From Microbulbifer thermotolerans (GTDB lineage Bacteria; Pseudomonadota; Gammaproteobacteria; Pseudomonadales; Cellvibrionaceae), in assembly GCF_900112305.1 (NCBI RefSeq), contig NZ_FOKT01000004.1, positions 337,209-401,208 of the forward strand: a stretch of 64,000 nt of DNA. The letters run 5' to 3'. A model generated the notes under the pieces. The model ran no database searches, was not told where the DNA came from, and worked only from the letters and a program-made list of their open reading frames with translations. Each line of letters starts with the position of its first letter. Position 1 is the first letter of the stretch. Shown here in pieces: positions 19,902 to 31,078 of this stretch. Both the position numbers and the translations under genes were made by a program.

Positions 19902-19978
19902 TGGTGGGCCCTCCGGGACTCGAACCCAGGACCTGCCGATTATGAGTCGGATGCTCTAACCAACTGAGCTAAGGGCCC
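19902..19978 (-). tRNA. tRNA with CAU anticodon, probably tRNA-Ile2 (lysidine type); tRNA-Met possible
   Basis: This 77-nt tRNA with encoded CCA has a perfect 7-bp acceptor stem (GGGCCCT/AGGGCCC), D arm GCTC/GAGC, anticodon loop CTCATAA and T arm CTGGG/CCCGG around TTCGAGT. The acceptor stem and TTAGCTCAG start resemble E. coli ileX (GGCCCCU acceptor), which also lies near rpoD, more than elongator tRNA-Met. The anticodon would then need TilS lysidine modification to read AUA. Base pair 27-43 is a T-C mismatch. Its 3' end faces the hsd island. Confidence 0.9.
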
Positions 19979-20083
19979 CCAATGCGGTCTCGCGGTCGCG
20001 AGAGGGGTGGGAAATTACCTGATTTTTCTTTGCGGATCAATGGGTTCCTTTCGTTTGCTGCGTTTTCGGTGAGGTGGTCTGGA

Positions 20084-21097
20084 TTACCAGGCCCAGCTCA
20101 GCCCTAGGTTGGCGCTTATGTCGCTCCAGTCGTAGTCATCCGCGGCGCTGCGGTAGCGGATATCGAGGGATAGGTCGGCAAAGGGCAGTTGCAGCAGGCG
20201 GGTGCCCAGGCCCAGTTCCAGCCAGCGGGCGCCGCGGGGGCTTTTCAGTTCCAGCTGGCCGCTGCCGTAGAGTTCGTCGTCGCCGTCCAGGGTGTACCAG
20301 AAGTTGGCGAAGGCGAAGTGGGGCTTGCCGGTGGCGTAGGCGCGCAGGCCGAGGCGTAGATTGAGTTCCGGGGTCACTCCGGTATCCATGCGGTAGCCGT
20401 TGGCGGAGAAGGCGTTCAGGCTGGTGTAGTTGGCGAGCAGCTGTGCCTGGGGCTCCAGGTTGTAGTGTTCGCCGAGCGCTATGTCGAGCCCGCTCTCCGC
20501 GGACAGGGCGATTTGTACACCGTGGCGGGTGGCACTTCTGCCGCTATGGGCGCGGCTGTCCGTACGCAGATAGGCCAGTTTGGCCTGGAGGTCGAAATAG
20601 TGGCCGGTGTTGCGGTAATCGCTGAAGTAGGCGCCGATAAAGTGGCTTTGCAGTTGATTTTGTCCCACCGGGAGGTTTGCGCCGCGTTCGCTCAGCAGGG
20701 CGCTGCTGTCGCCGTTGACGAAGCTGCTGCCTGCGCTGATGCCGCCCTGCTGGCTGCCGCGGCAGGAGGGGCTGCTGTAGAGGTCGCGGCTGATTTTCAG
20801 GCTGCTTAAGGTGCCGTCGATGCGGCTGGGTGTGTCGCCCTGCCAGTCGAGTTTCAGGTCGCCGTGGTGGAGTTGCAAGCGGATGTTGTTGTAGCCCGCA
20901 GGGTCGCTTCGCCATTCCTGGCGGCGTTGCTGAAAGCCGTCCAGTTGGTCCAAGGAAACCAGCAGGGCGAGTTTCTTGATTTGGGTGTGGACTACCAGTT
21001 CGCTTGTGGCCGGGGTCCCCTGGGAGAGTCCCTCAGCGGGCAGCGTGATGCAGAGTATCGCCGCCAGGCTGGCGGGTGACAGGGGCTTGAGCTGCAT
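20084..21097 (-). CDS. Autotransporter-type outer membrane beta-barrel protein
   Basis: The 337-residue protein has a signal peptide (about 1-27), a short middle part with a possible disulfide-free domain, and a C-terminal barrel (about 165-337) with alternating aromatic strands ending LGLSWAW, the aromatic end typical of outer membrane proteins. The barrel resembles the autotransporter domain (SAESGLDIALG, LEPQAQLLANYT). The N-terminal passenger is short, so it may be a stand-alone barrel. ATG 21097 is preceded by AAGGAAGG; a TTG at 21115 is less likely. Confidence 0.75.
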   Translation of the reverse strand: MQLKPLSPASLAAILCITLPAEGLSQGTPATSELVVHTQIKKLALLVSLDQLDGFQQRRQEWRSDPAGYNNIRLQLHHGDLKLDWQGDTPSRIDGTLSSLKISRDLYSSPSCRGSQQGGISAGSSFVNGDSSALLSERGANLPVGQNQLQSHFIGAYFSDYRNTGHYFDLQAKLAYLRTDSRAHSGRSATRHGVQIALSAESGLDIALGEHYNLEPQAQLLANYTSLNAFSANGYRMDTGVTPELNLRLGLRAYATGKPHFAFANFWYTLDGDDELYGSGQLELKSPRGARWLELGLGTRLLQLPFADLSLDIRYRSAADDYDWSDISANLGLSWAW

Positions 21098-21205
21098 AAA
21101 CCTTCCTTGGCTCAATTACTATCTCTGTACAGAAATTGTAGCTGGCACTGCGGCCTTGGCCGCTCTGGAAGGAGGCTGGCGGAAAAGTGTTGCTCTGCTG
21201 GCCGG

Positions 21206-21598
21206 TCAGCCGCCGATCCAGCGCGGCAGGAGTATGCAGCCCCAGGTAAACAGCCACAGCAGCAGGGAGAGGGACACAGCGGCGGAGCCGGTGTCTTTGG
21301 CGAATTTGGACAGGGGGTGTTTTTCGGGGCCAATGCGGTCGATGGCCGCTTCCACCGCACTGTTAAGCAGTTCGACGATCATTACCAGCAGGGTGGCGCC
21401 GATCATCATCGCGCGTTCAACGCCGCTACCGCCGAGCCACAGGGCGAGGGGGATCAGGAATACGGCCAGGGTGACTTCCTGGCGGAAGGCGGCTTCGTTG
21501 CGCCAGGCGGCGAGGAGGCCTTGCCAGGAGTAGCAGGTGGCGTCGATCAGTCTGGTGATGCCGGTTTTGCCGGGTTTGTTGGTGAATTCTTCTTGCAT
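21206..21598 (-). CDS. dgkA: Diacylglycerol kinase DgkA
   Basis: The 130-residue membrane protein has three transmembrane helices and the DgkA signature VELLNSAVEAAIDR, with E76, N79 and E83 at the catalytic and metal-binding positions, then KDTGSAAV. It phosphorylates diacylglycerol in the inner membrane, recycling lipid left over from membrane-derived glucan synthesis. ATG 21598 matches the family start; an earlier in-frame start at 21619 is not needed. Confidence 0.95.
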   Translation of the reverse strand: MQEEFTNKPGKTGITRLIDATCYSWQGLLAAWRNEAAFRQEVTLAVFLIPLALWLGGSGVERAMMIGATLLVMIVELLNSAVEAAIDRIGPEKHPLSKFAKDTGSAAVSLSLLLWLFTWGCILLPRWIGG

Positions 21599-21682
21599 AC
21601 GAGGTTTCGTGCGGCGCAATTTCTTTCACCCTTTACCTCGGCCTTAGGCGAGGGTGGGGGCTTGCGCGATCTTTCGTTTCAT

Positions 21683-21708
21683 AAAAAAGCCCGGCGGTGC
21701 CGGGCTTT
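21683..21708 (-). terminator. Intrinsic terminator of rpoD
   Basis: GCCCGGC (21689-21695) pairs with GCCGGGC (21699-21705) across a 3-nt loop, with an A-run (21683-21688) reading as T-tract on the minus strand. It lies just past the rpoD stop. Confidence 0.9.
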
Positions 21709-21723
21709 CCAGTGTAGCAGTTC

Positions 21724-23577
<1,854 letters not shown>

Positions 23578-23748
23578 GCACAACCCTGAAACGTAAGGAG
23601 AAATACGGGACAAAGACGCGGGATTATAGCGTATTTGCGGTAGCAATAACCACTTGTGACTGTCAAGTGGTGGTTTGTGTGGTTTCTGGTTTCCTACCTC
23701 CGGGGTGACTGATAATGGTGGCGGGCGTCCGGGATTCAAGGGGGCGGG

Positions 23749-25671
23749 CTATTCGCGCTTGCGCCAGTTGGCGAGCAGGGCGAGTTGCTCCGCGCTCAGT
23801 TGCCCCCCGGAGGCCTTGAGTTGGGCCAGTAGGTCGCGGTTGCGCTGTTTCCGTGCGGCCAGTTCTAGTCTCTGCAGGCAGTCATTGAATTCGGCTGCCG
23901 GGTCGTATTCCAGCTTTTCGTCGCCCTGGGCCAGGTGTCGTACGCCGCTGACCAGCTGTGAGGCGGCGAGTCGGGCGAGGATTTCGCAGGAATCGGCGCC
24001 GTGGTGGGCGCGCCAGTAGCCCAGCAGCTGGTTCAGATTGTAGTCGGGGCGGCTCTTGAGCAGGTCCACCAGGTCCGCGAACAGGGCCAGGTCCGGGTGT
24101 CCGCGCTGGCGGAAGTAGTCGCTGTCGTCGATCTGCTGTGCCAGGTGCGGGTGGTGCAGCAATAGGGCGATGAGCATGCGTTCGGTCGGCAGGCGATGCT
24201 GTCCGCGGCGGTGCGGCTGTGGCGGCGCGGGCACGTGGTGTTCCGGCGGTGGCGCTTCGGCTTCGGCGGACGTTTGGCCGGGATCGCGTGCTGGCGGTGG
24301 TTCCGGAGGCTGTGGTTGTGTCTGCGCGGTTCGGGCTTTTTCCGCGATGATAACTTCCTGCAGGGTGTCTCTGTCCAGGCCGGTGCGGGCGGCCAGCTGC
24401 TGGAACATCAGCTGGCGGTAGACGCCTTCCGGCAGCAGGTCCAGCAGGGGCGCGGCCAGTTTTGACAGGCGCGCGCGGCCGTCCATGGTCTGTAGGTTGA
24501 TGCCTTCCCCCAGCAGGTCGAAGAGGAAGTCTTCCAGGGGCCGCGCCTGCTCATCGAGCAGCTGGTTGAAACGCGCTCCGCCCAGTTGGCGCACCAGGGT
24601 GTCAGGGTCTTCCCCTTCCGGCAGCAGCAGGAAGCGCAGGCTGCGGCCGTCCTGCATGTGGGGGAGCGCGGCCTCAAGGGCGCGCCTGGCGGCGGCGCGG
24701 CCCGCGCGGTCGCCGTCGAAGCAGAACACCAGTTCCTGCGTGTGGCGGAAGGCCAGCTGTATATGGTCTTCGCCGCAGGCGGTGCCCAGGGTGGCTACGG
24801 CGCAGCGGATGCCGAATTGTGCCAGGGCCACCACGTCCATATAGCCTTCCACCACAATGAGCCGCGCCAGGTCGCGGTTGGCCTGTCGCGCTTCCCAGAG
24901 ACCGTAGAGTTCGCGCCCCTTGTGGAAGATCGGGGTTTCCGGCGAGTTGAGGTATTTCGGCTTTTCGTCCCCCAGTACCCGGCCGCCAAAGGCGATGGTG
25001 CGGCCGCGCTGGTCGCGGATGGGGAAGATAATGCGGTTGCGGAAGCGGTCGTAGTGGTGGCGTCGCCCCGGCTCCGTGCGCCCGTCGCTGTCTTGGCGGC
25101 GGATGGCGAGTCCCGCCTGTTCTAGCAGATCCGCTTTCTGCGGTGTGGTGCCGAGGGCGTTGAGCAGGTTGTCCCATCCCGGCGGCGCCAGGCCTATGCC
25201 GAAGTCCCGCGCTATTTCGCCGGATACGCCGCGGTTGCGCAGATAGGCCACGGCGGGTCCCGCGGCAGGGTGGTTGCGCAGTTGGTCGCGGTAGAAATCG
25301 GCGGCCTGTTCGGTGAGCTGATAGAGAGACAGGGCCTCCCTCTGGCGTTTTTCCTGGCCCGGGCTGGGCTGTTCCCTCGGTACCTCCAGCCCCTGGCTGG
25401 CGGCCAGCTTTTCCACCGCCTCGGGGAAGCCGAGGCGGTCGTAGTCCATCAGGAAGCCGATGGCGTTGCCGTTGGCGCCGCAGCCAAAGCAGTAGTAGAA
25501 CTGCTTGTCTGGGCTGACGGTAAACGAGGGAGTTTTTTCGTCGTGAAACGGGCAGCAGGCGGAATAGTTTTTTCCGGTCTTGCGCAGTTTGACCCGGCTG
25601 TCCACCAGATCGACGATGTCTACCCGCGCGAGCAGGTCGTCGATAAAGTGCTGGGGTATTTTGCCGGCCAT
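23749..25671 (-). CDS. dnaG: DNA primase DnaG
   Basis: The 640-residue protein has the CHC2 zinc finger (C40, H43, C61, C64), the RNA polymerase domain with TOPRIM (IVVEGYMDVVAL) and a C-terminal DnaB-binding helical domain, joined by a proline-rich linker. It makes RNA primers at the replication fork. ATG 25671 begins MAGKIPQHFID, the conserved start. The gap to rpoD is 171 bases and may hold the internal heat-shock promoter known for rpoD in other species, though I cannot point to one. Confidence 0.97.
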   Translation of the reverse strand: MAGKIPQHFIDDLLARVDIVDLVDSRVKLRKTGKNYSACCPFHDEKTPSFTVSPDKQFYYCFGCGANGNAIGFLMDYDRLGFPEAVEKLAASQGLEVPREQPSPGQEKRQREALSLYQLTEQAADFYRDQLRNHPAAGPAVAYLRNRGVSGEIARDFGIGLAPPGWDNLLNALGTTPQKADLLEQAGLAIRRQDSDGRTEPGRRHHYDRFRNRIIFPIRDQRGRTIAFGGRVLGDEKPKYLNSPETPIFHKGRELYGLWEARQANRDLARLIVVEGYMDVVALAQFGIRCAVATLGTACGEDHIQLAFRHTQELVFCFDGDRAGRAAARRALEAALPHMQDGRSLRFLLLPEGEDPDTLVRQLGGARFNQLLDEQARPLEDFLFDLLGEGINLQTMDGRARLSKLAAPLLDLLPEGVYRQLMFQQLAARTGLDRDTLQEVIIAEKARTAQTQPQPPEPPPARDPGQTSAEAEAPPPEHHVPAPPQPHRRGQHRLPTERMLIALLLHHPHLAQQIDDSDYFRQRGHPDLALFADLVDLLKSRPDYNLNQLLGYWRAHHGADSCEILARLAASQLVSGVRHLAQGDEKLEYDPAAEFNDCLQRLELAARKQRNRDLLAQLKASGGQLSAEQLALLANWRKRE

Positions 25672-25690
25672 GCGCTCGGGTTCCGCGCTG

Positions 25691-26137
25691 TCAGCCCAGC
25701 TGGGCCTTGACCAGCTTGCTGACCGCGCCCATATCCGCACGGCCCTGCACCTGGGGTTTAACCTGTGCGATCACCTTGCCCATGTCGGCCATGCCGGCGG
25801 CGCCGGTCTCTTTGATGGCGGCGGCGACGATTTCGTTGATTTCCGCTTCGGACAGCTGTTCGGGCAGGAATTCCTGGATGACATCAATCTCGGCCTGTTC
25901 CACTGCCGCCAGTTCGGCGCGGCCGGCTTTTTCGTATTGTGCGATGGAATCTCGGCGCTGTTTAATCATTTTGTCCAGCAGGGCCAGGATGCGGGCGTCA
26001 TCCGGCTCAATGCGCTCGTCCACTTCCACGCGCTTAATTTCGGAGTTGATCAGGCGCAGGGTTGCCAGGCGCTCTTTGTCGCGGGCTTTCATTGCGTCTT
26101 TGGTGGCCTGGGCCAGGGTTTCCTTGAGAGTGCTCAT
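25691..26137 (-). CDS. yqeY: GatB/YqeY domain protein
   Basis: The 148-residue protein matches the YqeY family along its length (LKETLAQATKDAMKARDKERL, FLPEQLSEAEI, MGKVIAQVKPQVQGRAD). The domain is shared with the tail of GatB, which binds tRNA; a stand-alone function is not established. It lies between rpsU and dnaG, a common arrangement in Pseudomonas-type genomes. It ends 19 bases before dnaG, so the two are probably co-transcribed. Confidence 0.92.
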   Translation of the reverse strand: MSTLKETLAQATKDAMKARDKERLATLRLINSEIKRVEVDERIEPDDARILALLDKMIKQRRDSIAQYEKAGRAELAAVEQAEIDVIQEFLPEQLSEAEINEIVAAAIKETGAAGMADMGKVIAQVKPQVQGRADMGAVSKLVKAQLG

Positions 26138-26333
26138 GGTAGTTGTTCCGTTTTCGTGTGGGGTTTACTGCCGTGTAGGAAGGGAGTGTAGGCGAGCGGC
26201 CTCGGCGTAAGCTGGCGGCGCGATCGCGGCTGCTCCCTCCCGCAAGGGGTTGAAGCGGTGTGCGGCCAAGAATAGCGCTTTCGCGGCAAACAAAAAACGG
26301 CGGGCGCCGGCTGAGAATATTGGGATATCGAAT

Positions 26334-26371
26334 AAAAAACGGCGCACGAGACGGGCTCGCACGCCGTTTTT
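26334..26371 (-). terminator. Bidirectional terminator between rpsU and yqeY-dnaG
   Basis: ACGGCG (26339-26344) pairs with CGCCGT (26362-26367) and an inner CGAG/CTCG stem. It is flanked by A-run and T-run, so it can work on both strands. A partial terminator after rpsU is known in the E. coli operon and lets S21 exceed primase. Confidence 0.85.
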
Positions 26372-26429
26372 GTTTTCCGCTCTGGGCTGATTGCCCGCCC
26401 GGCGCCTGTTTGCTGCGCCGGTGGCCCGA

Positions 26430-26645
26430 TTAATACAGGCGTTGGAATTTGCGGTTTTCGCGCTGCAGCTTCTTGGCGTGACGCTTTACGGCAGCAGCTG
26501 CCTTGCGCTTGCGCACGGCAGTCGGCTTTTCGTAAAACTCGCGGCGGCGCACTTCAGACAGTACACCAGCTTTCTCACAGGAGCGCTTAAAGCGGCGCAG
26601 GGCGATATCAAAAGGTTCGTTGTCTTTGATTCGTACAGAGGGCAT
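26430..26645 (-). CDS. rpsU: 30S ribosomal protein bS21
   Basis: The 71-residue very basic protein begins [21 protein letters not shown], the bS21 signature, and ends in RKFQRLY. It sits on the 30S platform near the anti-Shine-Dalgarno sequence and helps initiation. It heads the macromolecular synthesis operon and is divergent from tsaD across 228 bases. Confidence 0.97.
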   Translation of the reverse strand: MPSVRIKDNEPFDIALRRFKRSCEKAGVLSEVRRREFYEKPTAVRKRKAAAAVKRHAKKLQRENRKFQRLY

Positions 26646-26873
26646 TCGATTACCTGTAAAATTCGTTTCTCTCGGCCATTCCGGCTACTGCTTGCTCTCG
26701 CCTCGCAGTTGCAACCCGGAGGCCGGTCCACAGCGAGGGCGCAAATTCTAAACACTCCAAAGCGGGATCGCAAGACTTTTTGTCAAGCGCTCGCGGGAGC
26801 GGATTTCTGCAGCCCTGCGGGCTTTCCAGTATGATAGCGGCCTTTTCAACCAGTCACGAGAGATCAGGGCCAA

Positions 26874-27908
26874 GTGCGAGTTCTGGGTATAGAGACCTCC
26901 TGCGATGAAACGGGGGTAGCGATTTACGACACCGGGAAGGGGCTGCTTGGTCACGCGCTCTTCAGTCAGGTGGATCTGCACGCGGAATATGGCGGTGTGG
27001 TGCCGGAGCTGGCCAGCCGCGATCATGTGCGCAAATTGCTGCCGCTGGTTCGCGAGGTAATGCGCAGGACGGATACCCATCCGCGCGACCTGGACGGTAT
27101 CGCCTATACGGCGGGACCGGGCTTGGTGGGGGCGCTGATGGTGGGCGCCTGTGCCGGGCGCGCTCTGGCATATGGCTGGGGGCTTCCCGCGGTGGCGGTG
27201 CACCATATGGAGGGGCATCTGCTGGCCCCGATGCTGGAAGAGCGTCCACCGAGTTTCCCCTTTGTTGCCCTGTTGGTGTCCGGCGGCCACACGCAGCTGG
27301 TGGATGTGCGCGGCCTGGGGGATTACCGCCTGATGGGGGAATCTCTGGATGACGCCGCCGGAGAGGCGTTCGACAAGGCGGCGAAAATGTTGGATCTGGA
27401 TTACCCCGGTGGCCCGCGGCTGGCGGCGCTGGCAGAGAAGGGTGATCCGGAGCGCTTTACTTTTCCGCGCCCCATGACCGACCGGCCGGGCTTGGATTTC
27501 AGTTTTTCCGGTCTCAAGACCTACACCCTGACCACTGTGCGCCAATACGCCCAGGCGGATGGATTGCCGGATGAGCAGACCTGCGCGGATATCGCCGCGG
27601 CTTTTCAGGAGGCGGTGGTGGATACCCTGGTGATCAAATGCCGCCGCGCTATTCGGGTTTCCGGTCACAAGACTCTGGTGGTCGCTGGCGGGGTGTCCGC
27701 CAACAAGCTGCTGCGCACACGCCTGGAGTCCAGGCTGCGGGAAGAGAGGGCGGGCGTTTATTACCCGCGCCATGAGTTCTGCACCGATAACGGCGCCATG
27801 ATTGCCTACGCCGGTTGCTTGCGCCTGCAGGCGGGAGAGCGGTCCGGCCTGGCGGTGGAAGTGCGGCCGCGCTGGCCGATGATGGAATTGGATGGGAGCC
27901 TCAGCTGA
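26874..27908 (+). CDS. tsaD: tRNA N6-threonylcarbamoyladenosine transferase TsaD
   Basis: The 344-residue protein has the Kae1/TsaD metal motif HHMEGH (H111, H115), the start [13 protein letters not shown] and the ATP-binding [10 protein letters not shown]. With TsaB and TsaE it transfers threonylcarbamoyl to A37 of ANN-decoding tRNAs. The start codon is GTG 26874. Divergence from rpsU matches many gammaproteobacteria. folB follows 3 bases after the stop, suggesting one transcript. Confidence 0.96.
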   Translation: MRVLGIETSCDETGVAIYDTGKGLLGHALFSQVDLHAEYGGVVPELASRDHVRKLLPLVREVMRRTDTHPRDLDGIAYTAGPGLVGALMVGACAGRALAYGWGLPAVAVHHMEGHLLAPMLEERPPSFPFVALLVSGGHTQLVDVRGLGDYRLMGESLDDAAGEAFDKAAKMLDLDYPGGPRLAALAEKGDPERFTFPRPMTDRPGLDFSFSGLKTYTLTTVRQYAQADGLPDEQTCADIAAAFQEAVVDTLVIKCRRAIRVSGHKTLVVAGGVSANKLLRTRLESRLREERAGVYYPRHEFCTDNGAMIAYAGCLRLQAGERSGLAVEVRPRWPMMELDGSLS

Positions 27909-27911
27909 GCG

Positions 27912-28292
27912 ATGGATATCGTTTATATACGGGATTTAAAGGTAGACACTATCATCGGTATCTACGATTGGGAGCGCGAGGTGCGCCAGACGGTGAGTCT
28001 GGACTTGGAGATGGCCTTTGATATCAGCGAGGCTGCGCGGACCGATGATATTCGTCATACCTTGAACTACAAAGCCGTTGCCAAGCGCTTGATTGCCTTT
28101 ATTGAGGAGAGCGAGTTTCTTCTGGTGGAGACCATGGCGGAAAAAGTGGCGGCCATAGTGCGTGAGGAATTCGCGGTTCCCTGGCTGCGCCTGCGGCTGT
28201 CCAAGCCCGGTGCCGTGCGCGGATCGCGGGATGTAGGTGTGATTATCGAGCGCGGAGAAAGACCGGCGACCGGTGCGGCGTCGGCGATTTGA
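27912..28292 (+). CDS. folB: Dihydroneopterin aldolase FolB
   Basis: The 126-residue protein matches FolB: MDIVYIRDLKVDTIIGIYDWE, NYKAVAKRL and KPGAVRGSRDVGV. It cleaves or epimerises dihydroneopterin in folate synthesis, as a tetramer-based octamer in the cytoplasm. It lies between tsaD and folK, with folK starting at or across its stop. Confidence 0.95.
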   Translation: MDIVYIRDLKVDTIIGIYDWEREVRQTVSLDLEMAFDISEAARTDDIRHTLNYKAVAKRLIAFIEESEFLLVETMAEKVAAIVREEFAVPWLRLRLSKPGAVRGSRDVGVIIERGERPATGAASAI

Positions 28293-28303
28293 AGGTGACG
28301 GGT

Positions 28304-28795
28304 GTGGTGGAAGTTTTATTGGGCCTCGGCAGCAATATCGATCGCGAGCGGAACATTCGCGCGGGGCTTAAGGCCCTGGCCGGAGAGTTTGGGCGGCTGC
28401 GAGTTTCGCGGGTTTTCGAAAGTGTGGCCGTGGGTTTCGATGGCGACAACTTCTACAACCTGGTGGTGGCGATTCACACGGCGCTGCCTGTCGGTCAACT
28501 GGCTTTGCGTTTGCGTGGGATCGAGGATGCCAACGGGCGCCTGCGTGCCGGACCCAAATTCAGTGCCCGCACGCTGGATATCGATATTCTGATCTATGGT
28601 GATCTGACCGGTACCGTCGATGGAGTCAAGCTGCCGCGGGCGGAAATCGAGAAAAATGCCTTTGTGCTGCAACCGTTGGCGGAGCTGGCTCCGGATTGGG
28701 TGCACCCGCTCACGGGCAAGAGTTTCGCGCAGATGTGGGCGGAGTACGACAAAACCAAGCAGAAGCTGTGGCCCGTGGCGTTTGATTGGCCGTAG
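28304..28795 (+). CDS. folK: 2-amino-4-hydroxy-6-hydroxymethyldihydropteridine pyrophosphokinase FolK
   Basis: The protein, about 163 residues, has the HPPK signature: VLLGLGSNIDRERNI and GPKFSARTLDIDILIYG with metal-binding Asp residues. It transfers pyrophosphate from ATP to the pterin next to the FolB product. No ATG is available. GTG 28304 with GAAGG at 28291-28295 fits best; TTG 28289, overlapping folB, and GTG 28295 are alternatives. Confidence 0.93.
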   Translation: MVEVLLGLGSNIDRERNIRAGLKALAGEFGRLRVSRVFESVAVGFDGDNFYNLVVAIHTALPVGQLALRLRGIEDANGRLRAGPKFSARTLDIDILIYGDLTGTVDGVKLPRAEIEKNAFVLQPLAELAPDWVHPLTGKSFAQMWAEYDKTKQKLWPVAFDWP

Positions 28796-28853
28796 ACTGA
28801 ATCCCCCCTCCCTGTGCTGCAGGCGGGATCTTTCCTGATTTCTTCCGTGGTGC

Positions 28854-29582
28854 TCAGATATTGAGGCTGCGCCCGCCGTCTACTGCAATTACCTGACCGC
28901 TGATATAAGGTGCCTCACTGACGAGGAAGCGCACGGTGCGCGCTACGTCTTTCTCGCAGCCGGTGCGGGCCAGCGGGATACGCTCGAGTATCCGGGTCTT
29001 CGCCGCTTGGTTCGCGTTTTCCTGCTCGGGCCACAGAATGGCGCCGGGGGCCAGGGCGTTGACCCGCACGCGGGGCGCCAGCTCCAGAGCCAGGCTCTTG
29101 GTCAACATCACTAATCCGGCTTTGGCGATGCAATAGATCGGGTGCCCGGGCATGGGGCGCTCGGCGTGAATATCCGCCATATTGACGATACAGCCTTTAC
29201 CTTGGGCGAGGGTGTCCGCCAGTGCTTGGCTGAGAAAGAAAGGGGCCTTCAGGTTGCTGCCGATCAGCTGTTCCCAGGCGGATTCGTCGGCGGTGTCCAG
29301 CGGGGTGGGGAAAAAGGCGGATGCGTTATTGACGAGTACTTCGATGCTGCCCCATTGGGCCGCGGCGCGCACGGCCAGCTGTTCGCAGTCGGCGGCGGTG
29401 GCCAGTTCGCTTTGCAGGGCAATGGCGGAGTCGGGGCGCAGGCGGTTTAGCTCCTCTACCAGAGTGTGCGCAGCGTCGGCAGAGCGGCGGTAGTGCACTG
29501 CCACCCGGTGGTCCCGGTGCAATTCGCGGGCGATGGCGCGCCCCAGGCGGGCGGCGGCTCCGGTAATCAGGGCGTTACGCAT
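28854..29582 (-). CDS. Pteridine reductase / dihydromonapterin reductase, SDR family (FolM-like)
   Basis: The 242-residue short-chain dehydrogenase has a nucleotide motif [16 protein letters not shown], a YCIAK catalytic Tyr/Lys pair and the closing [12 protein letters not shown]. The sequence style is that of pteridine reductases (PTR1/FolM), which reduce dihydropterin or dihydrofolate with NADPH. The folB-folK genes facing it support this. It overlaps cca by eight bases, so both lie on one minus-strand transcript. Confidence 0.82.
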   Translation of the reverse strand: MRNALITGAAARLGRAIARELHRDHRVAVHYRRSADAAHTLVEELNRLRPDSAIALQSELATAADCEQLAVRAAAQWGSIEVLVNNASAFFPTPLDTADESAWEQLIGSNLKAPFFLSQALADTLAQGKGCIVNMADIHAERPMPGHPIYCIAKAGLVMLTKSLALELAPRVRVNALAPGAILWPEQENANQAAKTRILERIPLARTGCEKDVARTVRFLVSEAPYISGQVIAVDGGRSLNI

Positions 29583-30798
29583 TGGGGTAGCTTTCCTTTA
29601 CCTTGGCGATGGCGCGGACCCGCGCCCGGTCCAGGGCTTTGCCCAGGGCGGCCCCTTCGTAGCCCTGTTCCATCAACTCTTTTGGGGAGACCCCGCACGC
29701 GGCTTCGCGCACGGCGCGCAGGTAGTCCACTTGGGGGTATGGCCTGTCTTGCAGTCCTTTGCGACCGCGGGCGTCCGACTCGCAGGCGAGCAGGAACTGC
29801 TCAAACCGCTCGGGTCGGCGCAGGGCGTCTAGGGCGCGCAGTAATTTCATCAGTGTCTGCGGGCGCAATTCAAAGGCTTTGTGGCAGTGGAGGTGATACT
29901 CACACACGCCGGTGGCCAGGGCGGTCAATTCTTTGGGGGCGCGCCAGCGGCGGCAGACTTCGCGGACCAGCGGCAGGCCCGCGCGCTCGTGGCCGCGGTG
30001 GCTGGGGAGGATTTCCTCCGGGGTTACCCCTTTGCCCAGATCGTGCAGCAGTACAGCGAAGCGCACTGGCAGCTGTGGTGGCGCCGCGCGCAGTGCCAGC
30101 ATGACGTGTTCGCCGGTATCGATTTCCGGGTGGTGTATGGCCGGCTGGGGTACGCCGAACAGGCGCTCCAATTCCGGCAACAGTATCTTCAGGGCGCCGC
30201 AGTCGCGCAGTACGCGGAAAAAGACATCGGGGTCCGGCTCGGTCAGGGCGCGGCTGACTTCCTTCCATACCCGCTCCGCCACCAAATGTTGGACTTCCCC
30301 TTGGTTCACCATCTGCCGCATCAGCGCCATGGTTTCGTCGGCGATGGTGAAGCCGAGGTGGTGGTAGCGGGCCTTAAAGCGGGCAACCCGCAGTATGCGC
30401 AGCGGGTCTTCCGCAAAGGCGGGGGAAACGTGGCGCAGCAGGCGCGCTTCCAGGTCGGCCCGTCCGCCGTAAGGGTCGACGAGCTCACCTTGGTCGCTCT
30501 CCGCCATGGCGTTAATGGTGAGGTCGCGGCGCAGCAGGTCCTGCTCCAGGGTGACATCGGAGCTGGCGTGAACGGTAAAGCCGCCGTAACCGTGGCCGCT
30601 TTTGCGCTCGGTGCGCGCCAGTGCGTATTCGTCGCCGGTATCGGGGTGCAGGAACACGGGAAAGTCCTTACCCACCGGGGTGAATCCGAGTTCGCGCATG
30701 TGGGGTTCGTCGGCGCCGACCACAACCCAGTCGCGCTCGTGTACGGGTCTTCCGAGCAGTTTGTCGCGCACAGCGCCGCCGACCAGGTAAATTTTCAC
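29575..30798 (-). CDS. cca: CCA-adding enzyme (tRNA nucleotidyltransferase) with HD domain
   Basis: The 407-residue protein starts [16 protein letters not shown] (class II nucleotidyltransferase), has the [17 protein letters not shown] motif, and a C-terminal HD phosphohydrolase domain (LLHDLGKG), like E. coli Cca of about 412 residues. It builds and repairs the CCA end of tRNAs; the HD part gives phosphatase and phosphodiesterase activity. GTG 30798 was chosen from family alignment with GGAG upstream; the frame happens to stay open to 30993 through a terminator, which I treat as chance. Confidence 0.95.
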   Translation of the reverse strand: MKIYLVGGAVRDKLLGRPVHERDWVVVGADEPHMRELGFTPVGKDFPVFLHPDTGDEYALARTERKSGHGYGGFTVHASSDVTLEQDLLRRDLTINAMAESDQGELVDPYGGRADLEARLLRHVSPAFAEDPLRILRVARFKARYHHLGFTIADETMALMRQMVNQGEVQHLVAERVWKEVSRALTEPDPDVFFRVLRDCGALKILLPELERLFGVPQPAIHHPEIDTGEHVMLALRAAPPQLPVRFAVLLHDLGKGVTPEEILPSHRGHERAGLPLVREVCRRWRAPKELTALATGVCEYHLHCHKAFELRPQTLMKLLRALDALRRPERFEQFLLACESDARGRKGLQDRPYPQVDYLRAVREAACGVSPKELMEQGYEGAALGKALDRARVRAIAKVKESYPNA

Positions 30799-30922
30799 GG
30801 AGAGCACTCCAGGGAGGGAAGGAGCAAGATATGCCGGGTTACGCGGTGCGCTGCCATAAATCCAATACTTTTGGCGCCGCCCGGGGCGGGATCTAGGGAA
30901 AAGTCCGAAGCTTTTGCAAGAT

Positions 30923-30952
30923 AAAAAAAAGGCCCCAAAAAAACAAGGGGCC
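30923..30952 (-). terminator. Strong intrinsic terminator upstream of cca
   Basis: GGCCCC (30931-30936) pairs with GGGGCC (30947-30952) around a 10-nt loop. The A-run at 30923-30930 gives eight Ts on the minus strand. It ends the RNA that starts near 31072, before cca. Confidence 0.85.
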
Positions 30953-31072
30953 CAGGGTCTTAGGGTATTCGGTAGGGAATATCCATTTGCCATTCAAAGA
31001 GACTGATGCCCCGATGCCTGGTGAGGGGCTACCGCTTTGTGGCGGCTCGGCAGCCAACCGCTCTGCCGAATG
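30923..31072 (-). ncRNA. Candidate structured small RNA or attenuator leader upstream of cca
   Basis: A near-consensus promoter and a strong terminator frame about 150 nt on the minus strand. Inside, ATTCGG (31071-31066) can close with CCGAAT (30972-30967). Within this closing helix are a GCGGTT/GGCCGC-type hairpin near 31062-31043 and a GCCCC/GGGGC hairpin near 31030-31009. This is a multi-branched fold followed by a terminator. No known family (6S, SRP, tmRNA, RsmZ) fits by eye. It may be a free small RNA or a leader that controls cca by termination. Confidence 0.6.
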
Positions 31073-31078
31073 ATTGTC

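Noticed and set aside
23578..23748. Defined heat-shock promoter between dnaG and rpoD
   Set aside because: Expected from other species, but no CTTGAA/CCCCAT pair could be seen.
30799..30993. N-terminal extension of cca in the same frame
   Set aside because: It crosses a strong terminator, has no ribosome site at 30993, and the family starts at [12 protein letters not shown].
30923..31072. 6S RNA, SRP RNA or RsmZ identity for the RNA upstream of cca
   Set aside because: It lacks the central bubble pattern of 6S, the conserved SRP loop motifs and the repeated GGA motifs of RsmZ.
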